From the NCBI GenBank assembly GCA_964638895.1, contig CAZWYY010000025.1, positions 1-49,943 on the forward strand: a stretch of 49,943 bases of DNA, written 5' to 3'. The translations under genes were made by a program, and so were the position numbers. Numbering within the stretch: the first letter of the stretch is position 1; every line of letters starts with the position of its first letter. Origin of the DNA: JAFGGG01 sp964638895. GTDB lineage: Bacteria > Spirochaetota > Spirochaetia > SZUA-6 > RPPD01. This document shows, piece by piece, positions 1-8,647 of this stretch. The notes beneath the pieces were generated by a model. That model did not search any database. It was not told where the DNA came from and was given only the letters and a program-made list of their open reading frames with translations.

Positions 1-73
1 GTGTTCGGGGATGTTGCGGGGTGTCTTGTGTGCGGTGTTCCATAATATTTATCGATGCCGTATACTCATCTAT

Positions 74-102
74 TTGACATTCCTGTCCTGCTGTGTCATA
101 AT
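74..102 (+). promoter_or_regulatory. Candidate sigma70 promoter for the first gene
   Basis: TTGACA at 74-79 is a perfect -35 hexamer. A 17-nt spacer separates it from CATAAT at 97-102. It lies about 28 nt before the ATG at 130. No clear Shine-Dalgarno sequence precedes that ATG. Nothing supportable as a gene was seen in bases 1-73. Confidence 0.55.
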
Positions 103-129
103 ATAATACACTTTTACCTGTAAGTTGCA

Positions 130-1890
130 ATGAAAATAAAGCTTGCTATACCTTTGACCTGTGTCATCCTGATTCTCTTCTTTGGTTGCAGCAGCTTTCC
201 GACACCTTCCTCCAGGAATGAGTCCCTGGTTGTTGTTATCTGTGATAAAAGCATGCGTGACTCCGGTGAAATACTGCAGTTTGAAGGGCCGTCCCCCATG
301 TCTCTGGAACTTTCCTCTGCGGACTGGGCCATAAAACCGCTTAAGCTTGAAGGCGGAACCTACCGGATTTCCCTGAGCGGCATACAGGAGAAGCCCCTTA
401 TTAAACGCTTTGAGGTCAAACCCGGTATGGTGATCCTTTTCCCCTACGCATTCTCTACATCGACGGACGGCTCCGTGCACGCCCAACACGTGAACGGCGA
501 TCTGCAGGAAAAGGCCATACAGGCATTGTTGAACTATATTGATTTTGAGCAATGGATCGGCAACGGATACATCGGCTTCGGCAAGGCCCGACCCAAAATG
601 TATCTCTCTCAGAACAGCCAGAGTATTACCATTAATACCGATCCGCCGGGCGCACGAATTTACCTGGATAATATCGATTGGGGGTTGACCCCCCAAACCC
701 TTGAGCTTTCGGCGGGTAAATACCTGCTGCGCCTGGAAAAAGAGGGTTTTAAACAGTTCAAGCGTATAATCTCGGTGGAGAAGAACAAAGCCGAGCATTA
801 TAAACTTGAACCGTTACAGGCTGAGACCGAGGTTCAAAGCAAGGATACCTTCAGGATAATGGTGTACCCCTTTGTCAATATTCTGGATGAGCATTATAAT
901 CCGTACGGGAATATTTTTTTAAGCACCTTTAACGTTAACTTTGAAAAGGCCGCTGATCTGCAGGTGGTGCAGGCAAAGGCCGGGGATACAAGCACCGGTA
1001 ACGCCGGGTATCCCGATCTTTCAGTAGCCGCCCATAACGGGGCGGAGCTGGCCGTCGCCGGCAGATACGAGGAAAGCGGCGGAAAGTTGTTTGTACACGC
1101 CGTGTTATACGATGTCCAGTCCGGCAGGGTAAAATACGCGGTACTCTATATAAGCGACGCGGGTTTTTCGGTATTCGATTCCATTGACGAAATATCCCGG
1201 AGTTTCAGCCGGGCCGTAACGGCGGTACTGCCTAAACCGGGAAATCCCATCCTTGAACAGGAGGGTGACGTATCGGCCGAACTCAGCGCGTATGAGAAGC
1301 AACTCTATCAAAATCGCATCATCGCCAGGCGGTGCTCACGGGCGCATGTACTGGCCGTACTTAGCGGAATTCAGCTTTCAGCGGACCAGGCAAAGCTTCC
1401 CGCCGAAGGGCGGCAGGATCTGCGGAGCGCGCCACGTACGCCGCTAAACGCCCTGAAACTGGAATACGAATATCTCCTGGATCCCTTTATCTCCCTCACC
1501 GCCTCTCTAGGCGCCAATGTGGGCGCAACCTCCTTGGGCGACGAGGATCAGTGGATGGTGGATATGCATACGGCCATGGGCGCAAAGTTTTATTTTCGCT
1601 CCAGCAGAAGCGATATTTACCTGGCGCTTCTGGCCTCAGTATCCTATGTGCCGGCTTTTACCGTACATAGCGGCGGTTTCGACTACGATTTCGGACCTTA
1701 TTTTTTCCTGGGCGCGTTTTTCAGCGGGGGGGTGAAATATTATTTCAACTCCCTGCTAAGTGAATCTCCCTTTTTCCTCGACACCGGGATTCAGTTCGAT
1801 CTCATAAGCTTTCGTTTCAGCAGTGGCTCGAATCCGGAGTATGTACCCTTGAATATGCTTATTTTTGTGGGAGTAGGGTGGCACCTGTGA
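130..1890 (+). CDS. PEGA-domain lipoprotein with C-terminal barrel-like region
   Basis: 586 residues. The N-terminus is a lipoprotein signal peptide: two lysines, a hydrophobic stretch, then the lipobox LFFGC with the cysteine at about residue 20. A PEGA domain lies at about 164-230 (ITINTDPPGARIYLDN, then GKYLLRLEKEGFK). PEGA domains are small beta modules common in surface-associated lipoproteins. Residues about 240-370 resemble the alpha/beta fold of TolB-N/CsgG-type envelope proteins (weak call). The last 150 residues alternate polar and aromatic residues like an outer-membrane barrel and end in GVGWHL. It overlaps the next gene by 4 bases, so the two are probably translated together. A structural or assembly role in the outer envelope is inference; no enzymatic motif is visible. 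Confidence 0.85.
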   Translation: MKIKLAIPLTCVILILFFGCSSFPTPSSRNESLVVVICDKSMRDSGEILQFEGPSPMSLELSSADWAIKPLKLEGGTYRISLSGIQEKPLIKRFEVKPGMVILFPYAFSTSTDGSVHAQHVNGDLQEKAIQALLNYIDFEQWIGNGYIGFGKARPKMYLSQNSQSITINTDPPGARIYLDNIDWGLTPQTLELSAGKYLLRLEKEGFKQFKRIISVEKNKAEHYKLEPLQAETEVQSKDTFRIMVYPFVNILDEHYNPYGNIFLSTFNVNFEKAADLQVVQAKAGDTSTGNAGYPDLSVAAHNGAELAVAGRYEESGGKLFVHAVLYDVQSGRVKYAVLYISDAGFSVFDSIDEISRSFSRAVTAVLPKPGNPILEQEGDVSAELSAYEKQLYQNRIIARRCSRAHVLAVLSGIQLSADQAKLPAEGRQDLRSAPRTPLNALKLEYEYLLDPFISLTASLGANVGATSLGDEDQWMVDMHTAMGAKFYFRSSRSDIYLALLASVSYVPAFTVHSGGFDYDFGPYFFLGAFFSGGVKYYFNSLLSESPFFLDTGIQFDLISFRFSSGSNPEYVPLNMLIFVGVGWHL

Positions 1891-2990
1891 AACTAACGGC
1901 CTGTATCATTCTCCTCACCTTGTGTTACGCATTTAGCCTGAGCGCCCAAAACGACGAACTGGTATTGAACCGCGTTTATTTTGCGGCCGTGGATTTTAAA
2001 ACCGACACGGACAGGCAGTTTCTTTCCGCGCTTCCCGATATGTTGTATTCGCTGATCACAACCGCAAGGCCCATAATCAAAACCGCATTCAAGGAAGCGG
2101 CCAATTCAATTATAACGATTACGGTAAGCAAAAAAGGAGCAAAGGAGATCAGGGTGCTTATGGTCCTGACCCAGGCCGGAGAAAACAAGGCGGAGGCCGA
2201 GTTTTCCTATGTCCTTGAGCAAATGGATTTTGGGCGGCTTAAAGGCTTTATGGAAAATACCGCCCGCAAGTTCGCTTCTTATTTGGGTGAGGTAAAACCC
2301 GAGGTAAAGGTAACCTCCCTTATAAAAGATACCCAGACCAAGGATGTCATCCGGGCCGTACAGTTTGCGGAGGCCATGTCCAAACCGTTTGAACTGAACA
2401 TCTGGGTGGGGTCCATGCTGAAGGCCCCTTCATCACATAGACAAGAATCCGGATTTTCACTTGAACCCGTGTTCAGTATGCCGTTCCCCCTTGAACTGGA
2501 TGTGGTATGGTATTTTGAGAAACAGCAGGGGCTCCAGTTTGTCGTGTATTTCGACTATAACGACTATATGTACTTTGGGTATGACGCATCCACTACCGAG
2601 GATATCCCGGCCCGGTCGGAAAACCTGATGTTTCTGGGCGGAGTGGGGTATGTGTTCCGCACCCTAGGGGTGTTCTCCACGAGTTATTCCGTATCGTTGC
2701 TTGTGGGCGCGGTAAACGTAAAGGCCACTGAAGATCTTATTAATCATGAAAGCGGCCGGATCTCGCTTTCTGCGGGCGAATCGATCTGGTTGTTCTATGC
2801 GCTTCTGCCCCTGCGCCTGAGTTTCAGCTATAGCATTACGCCCCAACTGGCCATCAGTACAAATGTTTCCTTTGCCTTTAATCCTTATGTATTTGTCGGT
2901 ATGATCGCCGGTATGCAATTCCCCTATGAGGCATCGGGCTCGGCCGTCCAGATGCAGTTTTTCAGCCTGGGAGCGGCATACCGTTTTTAA
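1887..2990 (+). CDS. Putative outer-membrane beta-barrel protein
   Basis: About 367 residues, family not recognised. I take the GTG at 1887, which overlaps the upstream TGA and gives the signal peptide MKLTACIILLTLCYAFSLSAQ with its positive charge at the N-terminus. A GTG at 1878 would add three residues. A GGAG-type ribosome site lies at about 1869-1873. Residues about 25-150 look like a periplasmic alpha/beta domain. From about residue 175 on, the sequence is rich in alternating aromatic strands (for example LDVVWYFEKQQGLQFVVYFD) and ends in AAYRF, a terminal phenylalanine typical of BAM-inserted barrels. It is coupled to the PEGA lipoprotein upstream. A joint outer-membrane role is inferred. 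Confidence 0.8.
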   Translation: MKLTACIILLTLCYAFSLSAQNDELVLNRVYFAAVDFKTDTDRQFLSALPDMLYSLITTARPIIKTAFKEAANSIITITVSKKGAKEIRVLMVLTQAGENKAEAEFSYVLEQMDFGRLKGFMENTARKFASYLGEVKPEVKVTSLIKDTQTKDVIRAVQFAEAMSKPFELNIWVGSMLKAPSSHRQESGFSLEPVFSMPFPLELDVVWYFEKQQGLQFVVYFDYNDYMYFGYDASTTEDIPARSENLMFLGGVGYVFRTLGVFSTSYSVSLLVGAVNVKATEDLINHESGRISLSAGESIWLFYALLPLRLSFSYSITPQLAISTNVSFAFNPYVFVGMIAGMQFPYEASGSAVQMQFFSLGAAYRF

Positions 2991-3017
2991 TCGGAATAAG
3001 ATTTTTTTCCTGTGCAT

Positions 3018-3045
3018 TGAAAAATACCTTTCAAAGGTATAAAAT
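3018..3045 (+). promoter_or_regulatory. Promoter with 17-bp palindromic operator
   Basis: A perfect palindrome with a single central base, ATACCTTTCAAAGGTAT, occupies 3024-3040. It fills the spacer between a TTGAAA (3018-3023) and a TAAAAT (3040-3045), which are 16 nt apart. A palindrome in a promoter spacer is the classical place for a repressor operator. It precedes the FecR-PEGA-PQQ lipoprotein gene at 3104. The repressor is unknown. Confidence 0.5.
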
Positions 3046-3103
3046 TTGAGGTGGAAACCGCTGTTTTCATCCGCCTGAGAGTGGTTCGGAGAGGGAGGAA
3101 CCC

Positions 3104-5416
3104 ATGATTGCATGCTTAAGACTCAAGAGAATTATCATCATACCGGTCTTCTGTATGTTTATTTTTTCCTGCCCTCCGTCGATTGAGCAGGTGACCCGTT
3201 CCGAGGCGCTTGCGGACAGCGACCTTGAATCCGGAAACGCTTCGGTAACATTCCAACAGGCGTTGATTACCTTTGTCGCCGGAGAGGTATATGTCAAGGG
3301 TGACGCCGATTGGGAGTTTGTGGAAATCGGCAACATCGTGCATCCCGGAGAGGTAATAAAGGTAGGCGTGGATTCGCTGTGTGAATTGCAGTTCGGCCGG
3401 GATTCGGTGGTGCGAATTCAGGAGAACTCCGAGGTGGCCCTGAAGGATTTTTGGCTTGAGCCTGACCGCTCCAAAGTTGACGTAAACCTGGAGCTGGGCT
3501 CCGTATTATGCAAGGTTTCCAAGCTTTCCGGCGAAGAGTCGTTCAAGGTACGCACGCGTACCGCCGTTTGCGGTATCCGCGGTACGGAGTTCATGGTAAA
3601 GGTGTCGGACACCAACGATACCCTGCTGGCGGTAAAAGAAGGAGCGGTGACGATTGTGCCTGAAAGCGCGGACACGGACGCCGTCGAGCGGCAGGCGGAC
3701 ATCAGTAACGCCAGGATAAAAGAGTTGGTAAAAACAATAGGTAGCTCGGCCCTGGTGGTAAAGGCCCACCAGGAGGTAACCATCAACGAGGAAACGGCCA
3801 GGCAGACCAGGGAACTGGTACGGAACATGGTGGCTGAAATGCGCAAGGCCGATACCAAAGCCGAGGTAACCGAACAGGACCTTAACGCGGTTTCTTCATT
3901 GGTGTCGACCACTACCAAAAAGATCAATAAGGCGTTAAACACGCCGGCGCGGATGCAGGCTGAAAACGAAAAAGAGCTTAAGCCGCTGGATAACATGGAA
4001 ATCAAGGAGGTCAATGTAGTACCTGAAACGACCTTCGAAAGCACAAAGACGGAGAGCGCGGAAAATAAGGAAGCGAGTGTTCCCGCTTTGATAAAGATCA
4101 AAGTCAATGCCGAACCGCCTGACGCCGATATCTACTTGGAAAACGTACTCATGGGCAAAGGGAGATACCAGGGATTATACGAAGAGGGCAGGACACTGCA
4201 CTTTACCATAAGCAAACCCGGATTTAAAAAACAATCGCTTACCCTGGAAACCAACAAATCAGCGTGGAAGGAATTCAACATCACGCTCCAGGAGCTTTCC
4301 GACAAGGAAAAAGAACAGGAAGTCGCGGATGCGGCCTCCGCAAAACAGAAGCAGGATGAGTTAAATAAAGCCGTCGCTTTAAAAGATACGGGCAAAGAGA
4401 AAAAACCGGCCCCCATTCCCCGCGAAAGGGTGCCCCTTAAGGAGATCAATGCGGCGGCATCAGGGTTTGTGGGCGAGCTTGTTCCGGTGGGCGGCCTTTT
4501 GACGGCGGCCGATGCCACAGGCACAATCTATGCCCTGGATAAGGACGGCGCCATTGTGTGGTCGCAAAACACTGCTAATAGTCCCAACCACAACTCCTGG
4601 CCCGTAGCGGGCGGCGACAATATTTACTTTGCCGGTTCAAGAGAGCTGGACATCCTACGCGCCGACAACGGGAAGATCATCGGCCAACGGGCGCTCGGCA
4701 GTACTGAAAACCAGATGTTCGGCAGGCGCCTGGTGGTATGGGGTGATAACGGCCTTTTTGCCACCGACAACAGCATTCAGGTGGTGGACCTGCGGACGGG
4801 AAACCCGCGCAAGGAGTACGCAATTCCGGGAGGTTCGCTTATGACCCCGGCCGTTTACAAAGGAAAAGCCTACATTGTTAACCTCACCGGACAGCTTGTA
4901 AGCATCGACCTGCAAAGCGGCGCGGCGGACGCGCGTCCGCTGCAAACCCGGGCCTTGGGCCCGGTGGCCCTTCCCCTTGCTATTAATGGAAACAAGGCCT
5001 ACTTTTGCGGAAGAAAAGGCATGTTGGTATGCGTAAACCTGGACAATAAAACAATACTCTGGCAGAAAAAACTCGATCCCGGGTCCAAGGTTTATCCGCA
5101 TCAGGAGCTGAGCGTACAGGAACGCGGCGTGTATGTGTTTGCGGGAGATAAGATTTACGCGTTCTCGTCCTTAAACGGGAGAACGCTCTTTGCGCCTCTT
5201 CCCGGCGCAACAGCCCCTCCGCTTTATTTAAACGGCAGGCTGTACTACGGCAGAAACGACGGCACCCTGGTTGTCGCGGACGCGAACACCGGCACGGTCT
5301 TGAGGCTTATTGTTGTCGACGCGAACCTTAGCTGCCGGCCGTTCGCCTGGGGCAAGCTAATTGTGCTGGCCACGGACCGGGGGCGGATTCTCTACGCGGA
5401 ACAGGTCATAAAGTAG
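3104..5416 (+). CDS. FecR-PEGA-PQQ beta-propeller lipoprotein
   Basis: 770 residues. The signal peptide has a lipobox IFSC with the cysteine at about residue 23. A FecR domain spans about 55-187 and includes the signature TAVCGIRGTEF near 153-163. A charged, helical linker follows. A PEGA domain lies at about 326-392 (KVNAEPPDADIYLENVLMG). A PQQ-like/WD40 propeller fills about 450-770, with repeated strands such as ATGTIYALDKDGAIVWSQ and VCVNLDNKTILWQKKL. The ATG at 3104 follows AGGGAGGA. FecR plus PEGA modules in surface lipoproteins are typical of spirochaetes. This is not a classical anti-sigma FecR, because it has no cytoplasmic or TM part and no sigma factor beside it. Binding of other envelope proteins or glycans is inference. 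Confidence 0.88.
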   Translation: MIACLRLKRIIIIPVFCMFIFSCPPSIEQVTRSEALADSDLESGNASVTFQQALITFVAGEVYVKGDADWEFVEIGNIVHPGEVIKVGVDSLCELQFGRDSVVRIQENSEVALKDFWLEPDRSKVDVNLELGSVLCKVSKLSGEESFKVRTRTAVCGIRGTEFMVKVSDTNDTLLAVKEGAVTIVPESADTDAVERQADISNARIKELVKTIGSSALVVKAHQEVTINEETARQTRELVRNMVAEMRKADTKAEVTEQDLNAVSSLVSTTTKKINKALNTPARMQAENEKELKPLDNMEIKEVNVVPETTFESTKTESAENKEASVPALIKIKVNAEPPDADIYLENVLMGKGRYQGLYEEGRTLHFTISKPGFKKQSLTLETNKSAWKEFNITLQELSDKEKEQEVADAASAKQKQDELNKAVALKDTGKEKKPAPIPRERVPLKEINAAASGFVGELVPVGGLLTAADATGTIYALDKDGAIVWSQNTANSPNHNSWPVAGGDNIYFAGSRELDILRADNGKIIGQRALGSTENQMFGRRLVVWGDNGLFATDNSIQVVDLRTGNPRKEYAIPGGSLMTPAVYKGKAYIVNLTGQLVSIDLQSGAADARPLQTRALGPVALPLAINGNKAYFCGRKGMLVCVNLDNKTILWQKKLDPGSKVYPHQELSVQERGVYVFAGDKIYAFSSLNGRTLFAPLPGATAPPLYLNGRLYYGRNDGTLVVADANTGTVLRLIVVDANLSCRPFAWGKLIVLATDRGRILYAEQVIK

Positions 5417-5553
5417 GCCGGCCACCGGGTACACGGCTCACAGCATTTTATATTGTTTCAGTTATAATAAAAAAAGTATTCATGCAACATGTAAGCAATT
5501 TACACATCATATATTAAGAACTATAATTTAACTTAATAATTTCGGAGATGACA

Positions 5554-6635
5554 ATGAAAAAACTATTCTATTCTTTTTTGTTTCTTTATTGATTTTTCCG
5601 TTTTTTCAGTGCCCGGTGCCCGGAGATCGGCCCCATGCGGTACCGGAAATAGAAATACGGCATAACAATGATACAATTGCCGATGGCACGGGTAGTTATG
5701 ATTGCGGAGGTACGATGGCGGATGGAGACGGGGGCAGGGCTACCGATTACGCAACCTTTACCATACTCAATCTCGGCAAAGCCGATTTAAAGATTTCCGA
5801 TGTCGATCTTACGGCCGGAGATACGGTGGATTTTGATCTGGTAAATAATGTGTCCTCACCTGTAGCTCCATCCGCTTCCACGAGTTTTACTGTGAGATTT
5901 GATCCCGTAAATCCGGGCAAAAGATCGGCTGCGGTTGGAATAGGGAATAATGTGTCTGATGGAGGAACATACACCTTTACCGTAACCGGCACAGCTTCAA
6001 CGGAACCCGAGTCTCAGATAAATGTACGTGGGGATTATTATCTTGGCACTGTTGTTGCGGATGGAGACGGTGGGGAAGCGGGCGATTATTGTACTTATAC
6101 CATTGAAAATAAAGGGATTGCCGATTTAATCATAACTTCTTTGAATATTTCGGGGAATGATCCGGATGATTTTGATTTGGTAGACGGTACGACAACGCCT
6201 GTCGCACCAGGGGCAGAAACGACATTTACAATCAGGTTTGATCCGTTAACGGCAGGCCACAAATCCTCTGTGGTGACAATTAACAATAATGATACTGATG
6301 AAAGTGTTTATATTTTCACTATTTCCGGAAGCGGAATATGGCCGCATCAACAAATCACAGCCAGTGACGGCCAAGCCGACGATTGTTTCGGTAGGTCAGT
6401 GAGCATATCGGGAGACTATGCCATTATTGGGGCGCCATATTATGGTTTTACAGATTATACGGGTTGTGCATATATTTTTTGCCGGGATGGAGGAAATTGG
6501 ATATAGCAGCAAGAACTCTATGCCGGCTGGGAATGCACCGGTAGGAAGGTTAGCATATCAGGGACCTCTGCCATTATTGTGTCGGAGACAGGTATAACTG
6601 AAGAATATTATGTATATATATTCAGTGGCCGGTGA
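5554..6635 (+). pseudogene. Decayed choice-of-anchor D / FG-GAP lipoprotein gene
   Basis: The natural start is the ATG at 5554 after GGAGATGACA. It reads MKKLFYSFLFLY and stops at 5590. Adding one T to the six-T run at 5574-5579 would give MKKLFYSFFVSLLIFPFFQC, an ideal lipoprotein signal peptide joined to the downstream frame. That frame carries two repeats of the ASPM/SPD-2/Hydin-like choice-of-anchor D fold (RATDYATFTILNLGKADLKI and GEAGDYCTYTIENKGIADLI). It then carries FG-GAP integrin-like repeats (DDCFGRSVSISGDYAIIGAP). A TAG at 6504-6506 interrupts it. The same frame continues with QQELYAGWECTGRKVSISG, a further FG-GAP repeat, to a TGA at 6633. CAG-to-TAG decay is the simplest explanation. 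A shortened product from the TTG at 5589 is conceivable but would lack the charged N-terminus. Confidence 0.75.
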
Positions 6636-6745
6636 TTTTCCATAAAAATCATACGTCCGAAAAGAATATCAATTGATTTCGGCTCCCCGTATGACTATCT
6701 TATAAAACAGAAAAGGATTGTGCCTTGTGGGGTGAGACCGCTGCC

Positions 6746-7042
6746 GTGAGATATACGCATCATGACGGGAAGGATGCGGGGAACATAGTCTTATATGCAT
6801 TGAGCACCTGCATCTGGTGTAAAAAAACCAAGGAGCTCTTGAACCGTTTGCGGGTGTCATACGATTATATTGACGTGGACCTGGCCACGCGGGAAGAAAA
6901 ACATGAGGTCCGCCTGGAAATGAAAAAATGGGCCGGGAAAATCACCTATCCGTTCATTATCGTAAATAATACACGCTGTATAACGGGCTTTGAAGAGGAA
7001 CAGATAAGGGAGATCGCCGTAAATGGCGGCAAACGTCAGTAA
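6746..7042 (+). CDS. Glutaredoxin-family thiol-disulfide protein
   Basis: 98 residues from the GTG at 6746. An in-frame TTG at 6725 would extend it, but the family normally begins close to the first beta strand. The active site is LYALSTCIWCKKTKELL, a C-x-x-C redox motif followed by the usual basic helix. The cis-proline of the thioredoxin fold is in KITYPFIIVNN. This small group is neither a classical GSH glutaredoxin (CPYC) nor NrdH. It is found next to ferredoxin:thioredoxin-reductase-like genes. Here the reductase start overlaps by 20 bases, so translational coupling and an electron-transfer pairing are likely. Confidence 0.87.
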   Translation: MRYTHHDGKDAGNIVLYALSTCIWCKKTKELLNRLRVSYDYIDVDLATREEKHEVRLEMKKWAGKITYPFIIVNNTRCITGFEEEQIREIAVNGGKRQ

Positions 7043-7532
7043 AAAGGAAATAGACGCCCTCTTTACCACACTGGACCGGGAGGCCCGGGAATCCGGCTAC
7101 AACCTGAATCCCGATCCTACCTTTACTCTTGACCTGATGGAAAGCCTTATAGTAAATGAAAAAAGATACGGCTACCGGGCCTGTCCCTGCCGCCTGGCCG
7201 AGGGGAAGAAAATCGAGGACCTTGACATCATCTGCCCCTGCGATTATCGTGATGATGACCTGGAAGAATACGGGACCTGCTACTGCGCCCTGTATGTCTC
7301 GGCCGCGGTGGTACGCGGCGAAATCCCCGTAAAGCCGATCCCCGAAAGAAGGCCGCCCAGAAAAAAAAGGAGACAGTTCATGCAGTCACAAGGCGCCGAT
7401 ATCAAGGGCGGGAACCTGCCCCTCCCGGTGTGGCGCTGCAACGTATGCGGCTACCTCTGCGCCAGGAACACCCCTCCTGAGGTCTGTCCGATCTGTAAAG
7501 CCAAAAAAGAACGCTTCACCCTTTTTCTTTAG
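7023..7532 (+). CDS. FTR catalytic-subunit-like protein with C-terminal rubredoxin-like domain
   Basis: 169 residues. The cysteine pattern of the ferredoxin:thioredoxin reductase catalytic (beta) chain is complete: RACPCRLAEG, IICPCDYRD and GTCYCALYV at about residues 54-100. These ligate the 4Fe-4S cluster and form the redox disulfide. A linker rich in Pro/Arg/Lys leads to a rubredoxin-like domain with WRCNVCGYLC and PEVCPICKAKK, two C-x-x-C knuckles for one Fe. This FTR-rubredoxin arrangement is known from ferredoxin:disulfide reductase of methanogenic archaea. The partner is probably the glutaredoxin encoded just upstream. It would move electrons from ferredoxin to disulfides under anaerobic conditions. 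The ATG at 7023 has GGGAG upstream within the preceding gene. Confidence 0.9.
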   Translation: MAANVSKKEIDALFTTLDREARESGYNLNPDPTFTLDLMESLIVNEKRYGYRACPCRLAEGKKIEDLDIICPCDYRDDDLEEYGTCYCALYVSAAVVRGEIPVKPIPERRPPRKKRRQFMQSQGADIKGGNLPLPVWRCNVCGYLCARNTPPEVCPICKAKKERFTLFL

Positions 7533-7557
7533 CCGGCTTGGGCCGTGATTGACAACA

Positions 7558-7642
7558 GCGATTCTAAATTGAACCATTTGTATCATATTAAATGAGTAAA
7601 TACCTTTTAATGTGCCTTATAATGGGACAAATTTAGAATCGC
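7558..7642. repeat. 13-bp inverted repeat pair (GCGATTCTAAATT)
   Basis: GCGATTCTAAATT at 7558-7570 and its exact reverse complement AATTTAGAATCGC at 7630-7642 flank about 59 bases with no gene. The core ATTCTAAAT recurs in the hairpin at 7667-7692. This could be multiple operator sites or the remnant of a small mobile element. No flanking target duplication is obvious. Confidence 0.6.
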
Positions 7643-7666
7643 AAGTGCCGAATTCACAAAAAGTGT

Positions 7667-7692
7667 AATTCTAAATGTTTACATTTAGAATT
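7667..7692. repeat. Perfect 11-bp stem hairpin upstream of the iron transporter
   Basis: AATTCTAAATG (7667-7677), loop TTTA, CATTTAGAATT (7682-7692). The stem is perfect and AT-rich. It lies directly before a promoter at 7699-7727 and shares its core with the inverted repeat at 7558/7630. It has no T-run and is not GC-rich, so an operator is more likely than a terminator. Confidence 0.6.
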
Positions 7693-7698
7693 GCTGAA

Positions 7699-7727
7699 TT
7701 GACAAGGGGAGGGTTATATTCTATTTT
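7699..7727 (+). promoter_or_regulatory. Candidate sigma70 promoter for the iron-transporter gene
   Basis: TTGACA at 7699-7704, a 17-nt spacer and TATTTT at 7722-7727, just before the AGAGG ribosome site and the ATG at 7739. The ATTCTAAAT hairpin abuts the -35 box, so a regulator bound there could act on this promoter. Confidence 0.6.
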
Positions 7728-7738
7728 AAGAGGCAGGT

Positions 7739-8632
7739 ATGCGTCCCGAATTAAAAAAAGAAATTCTTAAGGCCCAGCACAATGAGATCACGGAATACAT
7801 TATTTACTCAAAACTCGCCGCAAAGGTAAAAAATAAAAAAAACAGCGCTGTCCTGGCCCGCATTGCCCGCGACGAGCTCAAGCATTATAAATTCTGGCTG
7901 CGCCATTCCAAAACCGAGGTTAAACCAAAAAAAATCAAGATCTTTTTTTATTTCTGGATAGCCAGGATCTTGGGTGTTACTTTCGGCATCAAGCTGATGG
8001 AAAGGGGGGAGGAGCAGGCCCAGATCAATTATAAGGCCCTGCTTAAACACATACCAGGGGCCACGCAGGTGCTGGAGGACGAAGAGAAGCATGAACAAGA
8101 GTTGATAACCCTGATTAATGAAGAAAAGCTTAATTATATCGGATCGATCGTCCTGGGTTTGAACGACGCCCTGGTGGAGTTGACGGGCGCGCTTGCCGGT
8201 CTTTCACTGGCCTTTCAGAACACGCATTTTATCGCCCTGGCCGGGCTGATTACCGGGATCGCCGCCTCCCTTTCCATGGCCTCCTCGGAGTACCTCTCGC
8301 ACAAATCCGAAGGCGCGCACGATAAGGCCTTTACCTCCGCTTTGTATACGGGCATTGCCTATATCGTAACCGTTGCCCTGCTTGTGCTCCCCTATTTCGT
8401 CATACCCGTGATCCTGCCCCCTATCGGTGTTCCATCCTATATTATCTGCCTGGCGGTGACGCTGGTTTTTGCCCTGGGCGTCATCTTCTTTTTTAATTTT
8501 TACATTTCCGTGGTCAGGGATTTTTCCTTCAAAAAACGTTTTCTGGAGATGGCGGCCTTAAGCTTCGGGGTCGCGGGCTTGAGTTTTTTGATCGGGTATG
8601 TCATCCGCCTAACCTTGGGCGTAGACATATAA
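7739..8632 (+). CDS. Rubrerythrin-like + VIT1/CCC1 membrane protein (MbfA-type iron transporter)
   Basis: 297 residues. The first 130 or so form a ferritin-like helical bundle with the di-iron ligand pattern (HNEITEYIIYSKLA, ARDELKHYKFW, RGEEQAQINY, EDEEKHEQELI). The C-terminal part is a VIT1/CCC1 transporter with about five membrane helices, beginning GSIVLGLNDALVELTGALAG and including SLSMASSEYLSHKSE. The order matches membrane-bound ferritin/VIT proteins such as MbfA, which export iron and protect against peroxide. The neighbouring FTR-rubredoxin and glutaredoxin genes fit an iron/redox stress theme. The gene has its own promoter and upstream hairpin. Confidence 0.9.
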   Translation: MRPELKKEILKAQHNEITEYIIYSKLAAKVKNKKNSAVLARIARDELKHYKFWLRHSKTEVKPKKIKIFFYFWIARILGVTFGIKLMERGEEQAQINYKALLKHIPGATQVLEDEEKHEQELITLINEEKLNYIGSIVLGLNDALVELTGALAGLSLAFQNTHFIALAGLITGIAASLSMASSEYLSHKSEGAHDKAFTSALYTGIAYIVTVALLVLPYFVIPVILPPIGVPSYIICLAVTLVFALGVIFFFNFYISVVRDFSFKKRFLEMAALSFGVAGLSFLIGYVIRLTLGVDI

Positions 8633-8647
8633 TATGGTACTGTTTCT

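Noticed and set aside
1..73. Possible end of an upstream gene
   Set aside because: A frame from base 1 reaches a stop at 43-45, but 14 codons without any recognisable feature cannot be supported.
70..798. Long minus-strand open frame opposite the first lipoprotein gene
   Set aside because: It has no ribosome site, signal or domain. It mirrors a gene with clear lipobox and PEGA domain and runs off as a shadow.
6632..6652. AT-rich hairpin TGATTTT/AAAATCA after the decayed lipoprotein gene
   Set aside because: The stem is short and AT-only with no T-run; too weak to call a terminator.
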